A stretch of 64,000 nt of DNA from Gammaproteobacteria bacterium (GTDB taxonomy: Bacteria > Pseudomonadota > Gammaproteobacteria > Nevskiales > Nevskiaceae), in contig JAPLSA010000010.1 of assembly GCA_026398815.1 (NCBI GenBank), forward strand, positions 1 through 64,000, in the 5' to 3' direction. The notes below the pieces were generated by a model, which had not been told where the DNA came from, did not search any database, and saw only the letters and a list, made by a program, of their open reading frames with translations. This document shows positions 10,190-19,117 of this stretch, one piece after another. The translations under genes were made by a program, and so were the position numbers. Numbering within the stretch: position 1 is the stretch's first letter; each line of letters opens with the position of its first letter.

Positions 10190-10597
10190 CTACCAGCAGG
10201 CGCTGGCTGCCGCGCCGTCGCCATCCAGCGCCGCGCGCACGCCGAGGCTGTCGAGCGTCAGCGAGGCACAGGCCCGGTCGGCGGCCTGCACGCCGGCTGC
10301 ATCGGCGCGCAGCCGGTAGCTGCCGGCGTCGACCCGCAGGCTGATCGTGTAATAGCCGTCGGCGCTGGCGAAGCTGGCCGCGACCGGGCAGGCCGGGTCG
10401 TCATAGCGGCCGAACTGGGTCTGGCAGCGCTCCAAGGTCTGTGCGGTTTCGGTCAGCGCGATCCGGGCATCGCTGCGCCGCGCCTTGCGGACGCTGCCCT
10501 GGTAGGCGGGCAGGGCGATCGCCGCCAGGATGCCGACGATCACCAGCACTACCATCAGCTCGACCAGGGTCACGCCGCGCTGGGTCCTGTAGTTCAT
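10190..10597 (-). CDS. pilE: Type IV pilin PilE-like minor pilin
   Basis: 135-residue pilin with a type III (prepilin) signal: a short leader ending RG, then VTLVELMVVLVIVGILAAIA, with Glu at +5 of the mature protein and the long hydrophobic N-terminal helix that packs in the pilus core. The C-terminal region has the paired cysteines of a disulfide-bounded D-region, ending in SACW. The start at 10597 overlaps the pilY1 stop as ATGA. An alternative start at 10612 would add five residues. It is the last gene of the minor pilin operon. Confidence 0.93.
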   Translation of the reverse strand: MNYRTQRGVTLVELMVVLVIVGILAAIALPAYQGSVRKARRSDARIALTETAQTLERCQTQFGRYDDPACPVAASFASADGYYTISLRVDAGSYRLRADAAGVQAADRACASLTLDSLGVRAALDGDGAAASACW

Positions 10598-13500
10598 CGG
10601 ATCTGCCGCCATGACAGGCGCCCTCCGGGCTCGACACCGGGCGGCGGCTCGATGGTGGTGTCGATGCCGCCGGTGGTGCCGGAGGCCAGCTTCACCTCGA
10701 AGGCGCCGGCCGCGATGATCGCCGGCGTCTTGATGATCCCTTCCTTCGACTGCCGCCCGCTGACCACGTAGCGCACGCCGCCGACCAACACTTCGTCCTC
10801 GCTGTTGAAGGCGGTGTCGCGGTTCAGGTCGAACGGCGTGGTGGCGCGCCGCGAACCGCTGATCGCGTCGATCTCCATCAGGAAGCTGTCGCCGCCGAAG
10901 CCGCAGGCGGCGGTGTTCGGGATCAGGGTGGTGAAGATGATTGCGCCGCCTCTGAGGATCGGCGTCGACACCTGGCGTTCGCCAGACGAGGGCAGGTCCA
11001 GGTACCAGCCGAGATCGCCGGTCGTGCGCGCGTTGTTGCTGGTCACGCGGACCTTCTCGGTGCGGCTGCCGAAATCCTGCTGCAGCTCGGCGATCACGGT
11101 CTGCCGCAGCAGGCTGTTGCGGCTGCTCGGCCGGGTGCTGCCGTCGTCGCGGTCGACGATCGCGTAGAAGCTGTTGCCGATCGTGCCGGCGGTGTTATCG
11201 GTCGCCGTGAAATAGGAGCCGGTGCCGAAATAGACCATGTAGCCGCCGTCCGGCGCGATGCCCACTTCCGGCCGCGCAGTAATCGGCTGGCGGTTGCTCG
11301 CCGAGCAGGGCGCGGCGCTGCAGGCGGTGAACAGCGGCAAGGGTACTGCGGCGGTGCCGAAGTCGAAGGCCCAGTTGGCGGCATTGGCGTCGCGCACGTC
11401 GATCTTCCAGAGATTGCCCTTGAGGTCGCCGGCGTAGATCAGGTCGGTGATCCGGTCGCCGTCGGTGTCGACCGGGATCGGCGAGGACATGCCGTTGTCG
11501 CCGGCCACGAAGGTGTCGAACTTGCGGATGACAGTGCCGTTGTCGAGATCGACGACGTACAGCACGGCCTTGCCGGCAGTGGAGTTGTAGCCGTTGCCGA
11601 TCAGCGCCACCCACTTGCCGTTGGCCATCCGGGCGATCGATGCCTGCGGGTAGGAGTAGCCGATGTCGGCATCGGTGCTCGGCGTGAATTCCCACAGCAC
11701 TTGGCTGGTGCCGAAGTTGGCCGGGTCGGTGACGTCGAGCGCGAACACGCCCTTGCCGCCGCCGCCCAGCGTGCCGAGCAGCACGGTTTTCCAGTTGCCG
11801 TCGATGCGCGCGTCGAGCACCCGCACCGCGCCGTCGACCAGGTAGCGGTGGTTGGTGTTGTAGGTCTGCGCGGTCAGCGGGCTCAGGCCGGCGAAGACCG
11901 CGTTCGGCACATAGGCCAGCAGCTCGTCGCCGTTGGCGGCCTTGAAGCCGTGCAGCATGCCGTCGTTGGCGCCGACGTAGAGCATCGGCGGCCGGCTCAG
12001 GTAGTTGCTGGTGGCGCGGAACGCGGTGTAGCTGCCGCCCTCGCTGCCGGGCAGGCGGCCGAAGCCGTAGTCCTGGTTGCCGGCGAACGCCGGATCGGAA
12101 TTGACGATGTCGCCCAGCACCGTGGTGGCGCTGCGCTTGCGGAAATTGCCGGCCGCTTCGCCTTCGTTGCTGCGGTCGCCTCTGAGCCAGGCCAGCCGCG
12201 TGCTGCCCAGGTTGTCGACGACGCCGTTGCCGTCCTGGTTCAGCGCCGCCTGCTGGCTGCTGTTGAGCTGCGACCACGCGAAGCTGCGGCCGCGGCTGCG
12301 CGAGGCCAGGTTCGGGTCGTAGGTCAGGATGTTGCGGCTGCCGGGCACCGGGATGCGGTTCGCCGCATCCCACAGCGGCGTGCCGACGCTGCCGTCGAGG
12401 TTGACCGGCAGCGCCAGCAGCTGGCCGCTCCAGTCGCCGGTCGCGAAGCGCGCCTGGTAGATCGAGGTGTCGGCGGTCAGCCGCGTGGAGTTGGTGGCGA
12501 TCGACGCCGCCGCGCTGGTGCGCGAGGCGATGTCGTTCAGCGCCGCCTGCAGCGCGCTCTGCAGCTGCGCGGCGTTGTTGGCGGTGTACGACTTGCCGGC
12601 GCCGTACTCGGCGGCGTCCTGCAGCATCTGGTTGTTGATCGCCAGCCCGATCGAATAGGTCTGGATACGCTGGATCTTGAAGTTGGCATCCTGGTAGCTG
12701 GTGCCGGTCAGGTCGTTGCCGGAAGTCTTGAGATCGGTGTCGTAGCCGAACTTGGCGAGGTCGTCGAGATACAGCGACCAGGCTTCCATCGCCTCGGTGG
12801 TGCCGCTCTGGCCGCGAAAGCCGTCGGAGTAGCGCGGAAAGAACGGGTAGGTCGAGGCGGTGGTCGACGGCGCCTTGGCGTCCCAGTTCGGCAGCGCCAC
12901 GAAGCCGTTGGCGAGATCGTCCGGGTCGTTGGTCGGGAAGCTCGAGTCGTAGGTCGGAAAGCCGTCGGTGACCACGATCACGAAGTTCTTCTGGCAGCGG
13001 TACTGCACCGGGCTCGTGTAGCTGGTGCCGCTGTTGTAGTACGAACTCAGGCCCCGGAAGTAGCGGGTGATCTCGTAGAAGGTCTCCGCCAGCGGCGTGT
13101 TGCTGTCGGCATCCAGCCCGCTGATTGCATTGGTCACCGTAGTCTGGCTGCTGCCGCAGGCGGCCACCACCTTGCCGCCCGGTCCCTGGTCGCCGCTGGA
13201 GATCGGCGGGTTGAAGCGGGCCAGGCCCCAGCGCAGGCTCGGATTGGCGGTGACGATGTTGGTCGCCACCGTCTTGGCGGCGGCCAGCCGGGTCACGGTC
13301 GGGATCGCGCCGGTGGTCAGGTTGCTGTTGGTCGCGTAGGTCTGGAACAGGTAGTTCAGGTAGTTGCCGGTGTAGCGGGTGCTGGTGCCCTCCGGCGTCG
13401 GTAGCAGCAAGCATTTGGTGGTGCCGCCGCCGTTCAGGCGGCCGGCGCGGCGGCTGTTCGAGCAGCTGCCGGTTTCGATGCTGTCCATGCCGACATTGCC

Positions 13501-13779
13501 GTCGGTCGGCAGCCAGCAGCGGGTGCTGTTGTTGTTGCCGCAGGTCCGCGGACTCCAATCCGGATAGGTGGTCGACGGCTCGTAACCATCGGCCCAGGTC
13601 ATGTTCAGCGTGCTGCCGGAGTTGTCGAACAGCAGCATCACGTTCGGCGCCACCGAGGTCGACAGGAACAGCGGCTGGGTGGAGGTGGTGATCGCCGCCT
13701 GCGCGCTGCCGGCCAGCAGGCTGGAAACGGCGAGACTGCGGACGAGCAGGCGCATGGTCGGCTTCCGGGCGGGGCGCAT
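10594..13779 (-). CDS. pilY1: Type IV pilus tip adhesin/assembly protein PilY1
   Basis: 1061-residue exported protein thought to sit at the pilus tip and to prime assembly with the minor pilins. It has a cleavable signal (MRPARKPT... to AQA). A von Willebrand A-like domain opens with MLLFDNSGSTLN (about residues 40-55). The C-terminal half is the PilY1 beta-propeller, with a calcium-binding loop DTDGDRITDL near residues 770-780. An RGD triplet lies at about 533-535, within the family-conserved WLRGDRSNEG stretch. The start overlaps the pilX stop as TGATG. Length and domain order agree with PilY1 of Pseudomonas. Confidence 0.96.
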   Translation of the reverse strand: MRPARKPTMRLLVRSLAVSSLLAGSAQAAITTSTQPLFLSTSVAPNVMLLFDNSGSTLNMTWADGYEPSTTYPDWSPRTCGNNNSTRCWLPTDGNVGMDSIETGSCSNSRRAGRLNGGGTTKCLLLPTPEGTSTRYTGNYLNYLFQTYATNSNLTTGAIPTVTRLAAAKTVATNIVTANPSLRWGLARFNPPISSGDQGPGGKVVAACGSSQTTVTNAISGLDADSNTPLAETFYEITRYFRGLSSYYNSGTSYTSPVQYRCQKNFVIVVTDGFPTYDSSFPTNDPDDLANGFVALPNWDAKAPSTTASTYPFFPRYSDGFRGQSGTTEAMEAWSLYLDDLAKFGYDTDLKTSGNDLTGTSYQDANFKIQRIQTYSIGLAINNQMLQDAAEYGAGKSYTANNAAQLQSALQAALNDIASRTSAAASIATNSTRLTADTSIYQARFATGDWSGQLLALPVNLDGSVGTPLWDAANRIPVPGSRNILTYDPNLASRSRGRSFAWSQLNSSQQAALNQDGNGVVDNLGSTRLAWLRGDRSNEGEAAGNFRKRSATTVLGDIVNSDPAFAGNQDYGFGRLPGSEGGSYTAFRATSNYLSRPPMLYVGANDGMLHGFKAANGDELLAYVPNAVFAGLSPLTAQTYNTNHRYLVDGAVRVLDARIDGNWKTVLLGTLGGGGKGVFALDVTDPANFGTSQVLWEFTPSTDADIGYSYPQASIARMANGKWVALIGNGYNSTAGKAVLYVVDLDNGTVIRKFDTFVAGDNGMSSPIPVDTDGDRITDLIYAGDLKGNLWKIDVRDANAANWAFDFGTAAVPLPLFTACSAAPCSASNRQPITARPEVGIAPDGGYMVYFGTGSYFTATDNTAGTIGNSFYAIVDRDDGSTRPSSRNSLLRQTVIAELQQDFGSRTEKVRVTSNNARTTGDLGWYLDLPSSGERQVSTPILRGGAIIFTTLIPNTAACGFGGDSFLMEIDAISGSRRATTPFDLNRDTAFNSEDEVLVGGVRYVVSGRQSKEGIIKTPAIIAAGAFEVKLASGTTGGIDTTIEPPPGVEPGGRLSWRQIR

Positions 13780-14363
13780 CAGCGCTTGAAGGTGGATTGC
13801 AGCAGCACCGCTGGAGCCGCCTGGTCGGCGGTCGCTGCGCCCCAGGCGCGGGCGGTGATCCGGTAGATGATCCGTTCGCGGCGGTCCTCGGCCGAATCGG
13901 CCTGCAGGCTTTCGCCGGGCGAGGCTTCCTCGTCGCTGTCGAGCTGTTCGATCAGGTATTCGCCGCGCGCCCGATCGATCGGCGGCGGCGGCGCATCGGC
14001 GGTCACCGTGGCGCTGCGCCAGACCGGATTGCGGGTGTCGGCGGCGGTGCGCAGCCACAGCGGGCGGTAGCGGCTGGCCGCTGCGCTGCTGTCCGGCGGA
14101 TCGGCCAGATAGAAGCCGGCGGCGCCGGTGCTGCCGACGGCGACGAACGCCGGCAGCATCGGCTGGCCGAGAATCGCCTCGGCCTCGCGCAGCGCCGCCT
14201 CGGCGACCTGGAAGGCGATCTGCTGATCCTGGCTGTTGCCGGTCATCCGCTCTTCCAGCGTCGTCGAGCGGATCGAGCCGAGCGCCAGCAGCGACAGCAC
14301 CAGCAGCACCACCAGGCCGACCAGCAGCACCACGCCCCGCTGGCGTTGCGGCCGGCAGCTCAT
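13779..14363 (-). CDS. pilX: Minor pilin assembly protein PilX
   Basis: 194 residues. The short leader ends RG and is followed by VVLLVGLVVLLVLSLLALGS, a prepilin-like hydrophobic helix that lacks Glu at +5, as is usual for PilX. The next stretch, TTLEERMTGNSQDQQIAFQVAEAALREAE, is broken here only for description (TTLEERMTGN, then AFQVAEAALREAE) and is the hallmark of the PilX N-terminal domain. It lies between pilW (ATGA overlap) and pilY1 (TGATG overlap), so translation of all three is coupled. Confidence 0.92.
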   Translation of the reverse strand: MSCRPQRQRGVVLLVGLVVLLVLSLLALGSIRSTTLEERMTGNSQDQQIAFQVAEAALREAEAILGQPMLPAFVAVGSTGAAGFYLADPPDSSAAASRYRPLWLRTAADTRNPVWRSATVTADAPPPPIDRARGEYLIEQLDSDEEASPGESLQADSAEDRRERIIYRITARAWGAATADQAAPAVLLQSTFKR

Positions 14364-15442
14364 GGCAGGCGGTTCCGCAGCGCCAGGGTCAGGGTCACGA
14401 CGCGGCGCATCCGGCCGTCGCTGAACGGCCCGACGCTGACGCCGAGCAGGTCGAAGCGGCGGCTGTCGGTGAAGCCGGCGCGATCGCGGGTGCCGGAGAA
14501 CAGCAGCGCCACCCGCACGGCGACCACGCGCCGCCAGGCGGCGGTGTCGGCGAACTGGTCGGCGCGGCGGTAGGCGTCGGCCACGCCGTCGCCATCGCTG
14601 TCCTCGCCGTAGAGCACCTGCAGGTTCTCGACGCCGGCAGCGATTTCGCGGCTGTCGCTGTCGACGCGCCGCCACAGCGCCGGCCCGCTGCCCTGGGCGC
14701 TGTCGGCGATGTAGAAGCTGACCACGCCCATGCGGAACAGCTGCGCGCCGGCGGCGAACGCGCGGTCGAGATCGTTGCTCCAGTTGCCGGGGCTGCTGCC
14801 GGTGGCCGCATGCGCCAGCGTGGCGATGCTGGCGCTGCCGCCGGACGGCAGGGCGACGCTGGTTACGCCGGTGCCGCTGATCTGGAAGATCGCCGCGCCG
14901 CCGCAGTCGCTGGCCATCACCACAGCGCCGGCCGACAGCGGCGCCGGTGTGATCAGGTTGATGCCGAGGTCGGCGCTGGTGGTGGCCATGTTGCGGACCG
15001 TGAACAGCTCGTTGTCGATCGGGCCGCGCACGGTCAGCACGTCGGTGCCGGCGCGCGGCGCCGGGAAGCCGCTCGGCAGGCCCGGCGACCAGCCGCCGCC
15101 GACCGCCTCGAAACCTTCGGCGTAGCGCTCGTAGCGGTAGCGGAAATCGGTGTGGGTGAACGCCGTGCGCGTGCCGCCGCTGGTCGCCGGGTTCGGATTC
15201 AGGGTGTTGCGCACCGCGCCGGTATCGCTGAGGCAGCCCCGGTAGCCGGCCATCCGCACGTCCTGCGCGAGGCGGGCGCTGACATAGCGGATCGCTTCCT
15301 GGCGATCGCCGAGCGCCTGCGTGGTCTGCGCGGTGCGGGCGGTCGACAGGAACACCCGGTAGATGCCGGCCAGCAGCAGCAGGCCGATGACCATCGCGAT
15401 CATCACCTCGACCAGCGAGAGGCCTGCCTGCCGGGGCGTCAC
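14360..15442 (-). CDS. pilW: Minor pilin PilW
   Basis: 360-residue pseudopilin-like protein. The leader MTPRQAG precedes LSLVEVMIAMVIGLLLLAGI, with Glu at +5 of the mature helix. The rest carries the PilW pattern: VSARLAQDVRMAGYRGC near residue 55-70 and a long beta-rich C-terminal domain with scattered Asp-rich loops (EDSDGDGVADAYRR). It initiates tip assembly together with PilV, PilX and FimT/FimU. ATGA overlaps link it to both neighbours. Confidence 0.92.
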   Translation of the reverse strand: MTPRQAGLSLVEVMIAMVIGLLLLAGIYRVFLSTARTAQTTQALGDRQEAIRYVSARLAQDVRMAGYRGCLSDTGAVRNTLNPNPATSGGTRTAFTHTDFRYRYERYAEGFEAVGGGWSPGLPSGFPAPRAGTDVLTVRGPIDNELFTVRNMATTSADLGINLITPAPLSAGAVVMASDCGGAAIFQISGTGVTSVALPSGGSASIATLAHAATGSSPGNWSNDLDRAFAAGAQLFRMGVVSFYIADSAQGSGPALWRRVDSDSREIAAGVENLQVLYGEDSDGDGVADAYRRADQFADTAAWRRVVAVRVALLFSGTRDRAGFTDSRRFDLLGVSVGPFSDGRMRRVVTLTLALRNRLP

Positions 15443-15891
15443 AGCTGGGTCCGCAGGCTGACGGTGGCCGGCGCGGCGGCATCGGCCACGCCGATGTCGC
15501 GCCAGCGCACGGTGATGGTCACCACCTGCGCCTCGACCAGCACCTGGCCGTCGCCGTCCGGCAGCGTCGCATCGAGTGCGGCCTTCCAGCTGGCCAGGTC
15601 CTGGCTGGCCAGCGTGCTGCCGCTCGGCGCCTGCGCGAACGGCAGGTTGTAGAGCCCGCCGATCGCCTGCGCGCGGTTGGCGCGCATCCGGTCGAGCAGG
15701 TCGTAGGACTGGCCGACCGCCTCGGTGCGCAGCGCGGCGCTGCTGCTGCGGCCCAGGCTCAGCGCCTGCAGCGAGGCCAGGGTCAGAAGGCCGATCGACA
15801 CCAGCACGGTGGCGACCAGTACCTCGACCAGGCTGACGCCGCGCTGGCCGAGCGCGCCACGGCGCGGCTCAGCAGTGCGCGGATTCGACAT
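15439..15891 (-). CDS. pilV: Minor pilin PilV
   Basis: 150 residues. The leader ends QRG, then VSLVEVLVATVLVSIGLLTL, with Glu at +5. The LDRMRANRAQAIGG stretch is characteristic of PilV. It overlaps the end of fimT by 23 bases and the start of pilW by ATGA. It functions in the minor pilin priming complex of the type IV pilus. Confidence 0.92.
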   Translation of the reverse strand: MSNPRTAEPRRGALGQRGVSLVEVLVATVLVSIGLLTLASLQALSLGRSSSAALRTEAVGQSYDLLDRMRANRAQAIGGLYNLPFAQAPSGSTLASQDLASWKAALDATLPDGDGQVLVEAQVVTITVRWRDIGVADAAAPATVSLRTQL

Positions 15892-16444
15892 GCGCCTGGC
15901 CCTGCAGACTCAGCGACAGGTTGCGCCGCTGGCCGGCCGCACAGGCCTGCGGGACCAGCGAGAACTGTGGGCTGCTGCCGCCATCGGCGAGAAAGCCGGT
16001 CGGCAGATAGGTGACGGTGTTGACGGTCGCGGTCAGCGCATCGCCGCTGGCCAGCGGGCCGAACACGCGCAGCACTTCGCGGCTGCCGGTGGCGTTGCCG
16101 GCCTCGTCGAGCACGCTGCGGAACACGATCCAGCCCTGGCTCCAGGTGGTGGCCGTGCTGCAGCGGTAGCGGTCGGCCGGCGCGCTGGCGGCGGCGTTCT
16201 CGAGGTAGGGACACAGCGACACCTCGCGGGCGCTGCTGACGGCCTCGCTGCGGGCGTAGTTCAGCGCGGCGACCAGTGTGTTGACCTGGCCGGCGGCGCG
16301 GTTGCTGGTGACGAAGCCGTTCAGCGCCGGCACGCCGACCGTGGTGGTCACCGCGACCACGGCGACCGTGGTCAGCATCTCGATCAGCGTGAAGCCGCGC
16401 GCACGGCGGATGGCGGCGGCGCGGCGGGCGAACGGCAGGGACAT
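15869..16444 (-). CDS. fimT: Minor pilin FimT/FimU (GspH-like)
   Basis: 191 residues. The leader has several Arg and ends RARG, then FTLIEMLTTVAVVAVTTTVG, a classical prepilin peptidase site with Glu at +5. The following VTSNRAAGQVNTLVAALNYARSEA stretch, with its Asn-Arg and ALNYARSEA helix, is the GspH/FimT signature. The C-terminal domain has paired cysteines. It is the first gene of the leftward fimT-pilV-pilW-pilX-pilY1-pilE operon. The promoter should lie in the 262 bases upstream. Confidence 0.92.
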   Translation of the reverse strand: MSLPFARRAAAIRRARGFTLIEMLTTVAVVAVTTTVGVPALNGFVTSNRAAGQVNTLVAALNYARSEAVSSAREVSLCPYLENAAASAPADRYRCSTATTWSQGWIVFRSVLDEAGNATGSREVLRVFGPLASGDALTATVNTVTYLPTGFLADGGSSPQFSLVPQACAAGQRRNLSLSLQGQAHVESAHC

Positions 16445-16706
16445 GGCGCGGGCTCCTCCGGTGACAGACCCGTCCCGCAGGCGTGGCGGGCCATCGGGAT
16501 GTCGGCACGATGCGCATTCCCTTGAGCCCGGCCGGCCCGAGACCGACAGGCGGATCGTTCCGGGGCCGCGTAAGGTCGGGCTCCGGAGCCAGTCGCTGGA
16601 TCAGCGTCAAATATCTGACGCGATTGGGAATTTTCCGCGCATCACGGGCGCGGGAAGCGGCTCCGGCGCCGGCCGCGGCGAGGCTGTCGCGGCGGCTGCG
16701 TGGCGC

Positions 16707-17108
16707 TCAGCCGGCCGCCGGGCGATCGATGCCGTGGGCGAACAGCTGTGTGCGGTCGACCCATTCCAGCGCCCGCTGGTTGGTCGCCGCCAGCACCACC
16801 GGCGGCGCCATGCCGGCATCGCAGGCTTCCTGCCAGCGCCGTGCGCAGAGGCACCACTGGTCGCCCGGCTTCAGGCCCGGGAAGTCGTATTCCGGGCGCG
16901 GCGTGCTGAGGTCGTTGCCGACCGCGCGCGAGAAGGCCAGGAACTCGGCGGTGACGCGCGCGCAGACCAGATGGCGGCCGGCATCCTGCGGCCCGGTGTG
17001 GCAGTGGCCATCGCGGTAGAAGCCGGTCATCGGGTCGGTGCAGCAGCTGGCCAGCAGGCCGCCGAGCACGTTCAGCGCGGGTTCGGGACGGGAAGCGGAG
17101 TCGGCCAT
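16707..17108 (-). CDS. DUF2237 family protein
   Basis: 133 residues. The core from about residue 14 to 125 matches the DUF2237 family: DPMTGFYRDGHCHTGPQD, VCARVTAEFLAFSRAVGNDLS, then PGLKPGDQWCLCARRWQEA, and PPVVLAATNQRALEWV near the end. These proteins are small, cytosolic and conserved, with several invariant Cys and His that suggest a redox or metal-binding role, but no reaction is established that I know of. The start at 17108 is the first ATG giving the usual N-terminus. It is monocistronic, between the pilin operon and a divergent hydrolase. Confidence 0.85.
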   Translation of the reverse strand: MADSASRPEPALNVLGGLLASCCTDPMTGFYRDGHCHTGPQDAGRHLVCARVTAEFLAFSRAVGNDLSTPRPEYDFPGLKPGDQWCLCARRWQEACDAGMAPPVVLAATNQRALEWVDRTQLFAHGIDRPAAG

Positions 17109-17237
17109 GCGGATTGCGGAAGCGGGTGGATGAAGGGCGCGGCGATGATAGCGAGCCCCGGCCCGCCGCCGCTTCCCTGCGCTGCCGCCTGCGGCGATGA
17201 TGGCGCCCCGCAACAGCCGTACACCTGCCTGATCCCG

Positions 17238-18128
17238 ATGACGCCCACCCGAATCGTTACCCGCGGCGATGTCCGCCTTGCCGTCTACGAATGGGGCTCC
17301 GCCGCCGGTGGCAAGCCCACCCTGGTGCTGGTCCACGGCTATCCGGATTCCGCGCGGGTCTGGGATGCCGTGGCGGAACGGCTGGCCGGCCAGTTCCATG
17401 TGGTGAGCTACGACGTGCGCGGCGCCGGCCAGTCGAGCGCCCCGAGCCGCGTCCGCGACTACCGCATCCTGGAACTGATGGGCGATCTCGCCGCCGTCTT
17501 CGATGCCGTCGCACCCGGCCGCAAGATTCACCTGGTCGGCCACGACTGGGGTTCGATCCAGAGCTGGGAAAGCGTCACCCTGTCGCCGATGCGCGACCGC
17601 ATCGCCAGCTACACCAGCATCAGCGGGCCGAGCCTGGACCATGTCGGCTACTGGCTGCGCGCCCACGCCCGGCCGGGCTGGAAGGGCCAGCAGCTGCTCC
17701 GGCAGTTGGCCCGCAGCTGGTACATCGCCGCCTTCCAGCTGCCGCTGTTCGCGCCGGCGGCGTGGCGGTTCGGCGTCGGCCGCTCTTGGTCGAAGCTGGT
17801 CCGGGCGATGGAAGGCACGGTCGTCGACGCCAGCCCGACGCAGACCGCCGACGGCCGCAACGGCATCAACCTGTACCGCGCCAACGTGCTGCCGCGCCTG
17901 CTGCGGCCGGAGCCGCGCCACGCGATCGCGCCGGTGCAGCTGATCATTCCGATGCGCGACCGCTTCGTCAGCCCGGAGCTGTTCGAAGGGCTGTCGCGCT
18001 GGGTGCCGGTGCTGCGCCGCCGCGCCATTGACGCTGGCCACTGGCTGCTGCTGAGCCATCCGGACAAGGTCGCCAGCTGCATCGGCGAGTGGGCCGCCGA
18101 ACACGCGGGGCGCGCACCGGGCCGCTAG
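17238..18128 (+). CDS. Alpha/beta hydrolase, epoxide-hydrolase-like
   Basis: 296 residues. The oxyanion-hole motif HGYPDS is at residues 33-38. The nucleophile elbow is GHDWGS, placing Asp103 where serine hydrolases have Ser. An Asp nucleophile is typical of epoxide hydrolases and haloalkane dehalogenases. A cap domain spans about 130-220, and the catalytic His is probably in DAGHWLLLSHP near residue 265. The exact substrate is unknown. Similar domains also occur fused to short-chain dehydrogenases, but no fusion is present here. The stop codon shares a CTAG with the stop of the convergent DUF3299 gene. Confidence 0.85.
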   Translation: MTPTRIVTRGDVRLAVYEWGSAAGGKPTLVLVHGYPDSARVWDAVAERLAGQFHVVSYDVRGAGQSSAPSRVRDYRILELMGDLAAVFDAVAPGRKIHLVGHDWGSIQSWESVTLSPMRDRIASYTSISGPSLDHVGYWLRAHARPGWKGQQLLRQLARSWYIAAFQLPLFAPAAWRFGVGRSWSKLVRAMEGTVVDASPTQTADGRNGINLYRANVLPRLLRPEPRHAIAPVQLIIPMRDRFVSPELFEGLSRWVPVLRRRAIDAGHWLLLSHPDKVASCIGEWAAEHAGRAPGR

Positions 18129-19117
18129 CCGCGCGACAGCAGCCGGGCGTTCTCGAGCCGGTAGATCAGGCCGTCGGCGCTGCGCGCGACCAGCCGCAGC
18201 CGGCCTTCGATGACCACCGCGTCAAGGCTGGTCTCGATGCCGTTGCCGGCCTGCACGTCGACCACCGATGTCGGCCCGCCGGGCGGATGGAAGAGGCAGG
18301 CCGGCGGGTTCGCGGTCAGCAGGAAGTGGCGCTGGGTCAGCGCCGATTCCAGCGGCAGCATGAAGCCGGCCAGCCGCACCGGCTTGCCTTCCATCGCCTG
18401 CAGCGCCGCCGGGAACCGCGCCGTGACGCCGTCGCGGCCGTAGTCCAGCGGCGTATCGATCAGCAGATCCCAGGGCGTGACGCCGCGCAGGTCAAGCTCG
18501 CCGAACCATTCGCGGCTCGGCGGCCGCTGCACGTCCAGCACCAGCCGCGTGCTGACGCCGGCCGCCGTGACGGTCAGCGTGTCGCGGCCGGGATGGCGCA
18601 CCAGGACGCGGAAGTCGATGTAGCCGCTGGCGTCGGTATGGTCGGTCATCACCAGCACCGGATTGCCGCGCGCCGACTGCACGCTCAGCGGCTGGCCGGC
18701 GATCGGCCGCTGCGCCTCGGTCTGCAGCTGCGCGGACAGATAGCTGACATCGCCGACATAGGCCGGCACGGTCAGCAGCCCGTCCTGCGTTTCGCCGAAC
18801 TCCGAGCTGAGCAGGATCACCGGCGGCGTGTTGTCCTCGACGAGCTTGCCGTTCCGGTAGCGGACCATCGGCCGCGCCGGGCTGGTGGCAACGCTGCTGT
18901 CGGTCGCCGCTGCGGCCGGATCGGTGTCGGGCCCGCCGTCCGGAGACGGCTGCCCGGTCTGCGGCGGCATCGCGACGTTCTCCGCCGGGTCCGTTGCAGG
19001 CGCGGCGCTGGCGGGCGTCGCGCGGTGGCGGGTGGTGCCGAACCAGAAACCGGCAGCGGCGACGGCGACCGCCGCCGCAACGGCAAGCCGACGACTCCGG
19101 GACAGTTGGCGGCTCAT
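18125..19117 (-). CDS. DUF3299-containing periplasmic protein, third gene of the zinc-locus ABC operon
   Basis: 330 residues. A basic N-terminus and one hydrophobic segment (about 9-27) form a signal anchor or signal peptide, followed by a Pro/Ala/Asp-rich linker (about 30-85). The middle looks like an Ig-like beta domain (about 90-200). The C-terminal DUF3299 domain includes GFMLPLE, then FLLTANPPACLFHPPGGP and ends near residue 325. Its start overlaps the permease stop as ATGA, so it is translated with the ABC transporter. DUF3299 genes accompany zinc-starvation ABC operons in other gammaproteobacteria (recalled, not checked). A periplasmic accessory role in zinc handling is inference. Confidence 0.85.
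   Translation of the reverse strand: MSRQLSRSRRLAVAAAVAVAAAGFWFGTTRHRATPASAAPATDPAENVAMPPQTGQPSPDGGPDTDPAAAATDSSVATSPARPMVRYRNGKLVEDNTPPVILLSSEFGETQDGLLTVPAYVGDVSYLSAQLQTEAQRPIAGQPLSVQSARGNPVLVMTDHTDASGYIDFRVLVRHPGRDTLTVTAAGVSTRLVLDVQRPPSREWFGELDLRGVTPWDLLIDTPLDYGRDGVTARFPAALQAMEGKPVRLAGFMLPLESALTQRHFLLTANPPACLFHPPGGPTSVVDVQAGNGIETSLDAVVIEGRLRLVARSADGLIYRLENARLLSRG

Noticed and set aside
6658-10224. Minus-strand frame of more than 1000 codons opposite the acylase, in frame with the HEXXH gene
   Set aside because: Only the last 166 residues resemble a protein. The rest is the antisense of the acylase gene.
12175-12183. RGD in PilY1 as an integrin-binding motif
   Set aside because: The triplet lies in a segment that appears conserved across the family for structural reasons, so host adhesion is not supported by it alone.
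11195-13558. Long alternative frame within pilY1
   Set aside because: Same strand, shifted frame, with Arg/Gln/His-rich low-complexity content. PilY1 itself is well supported.
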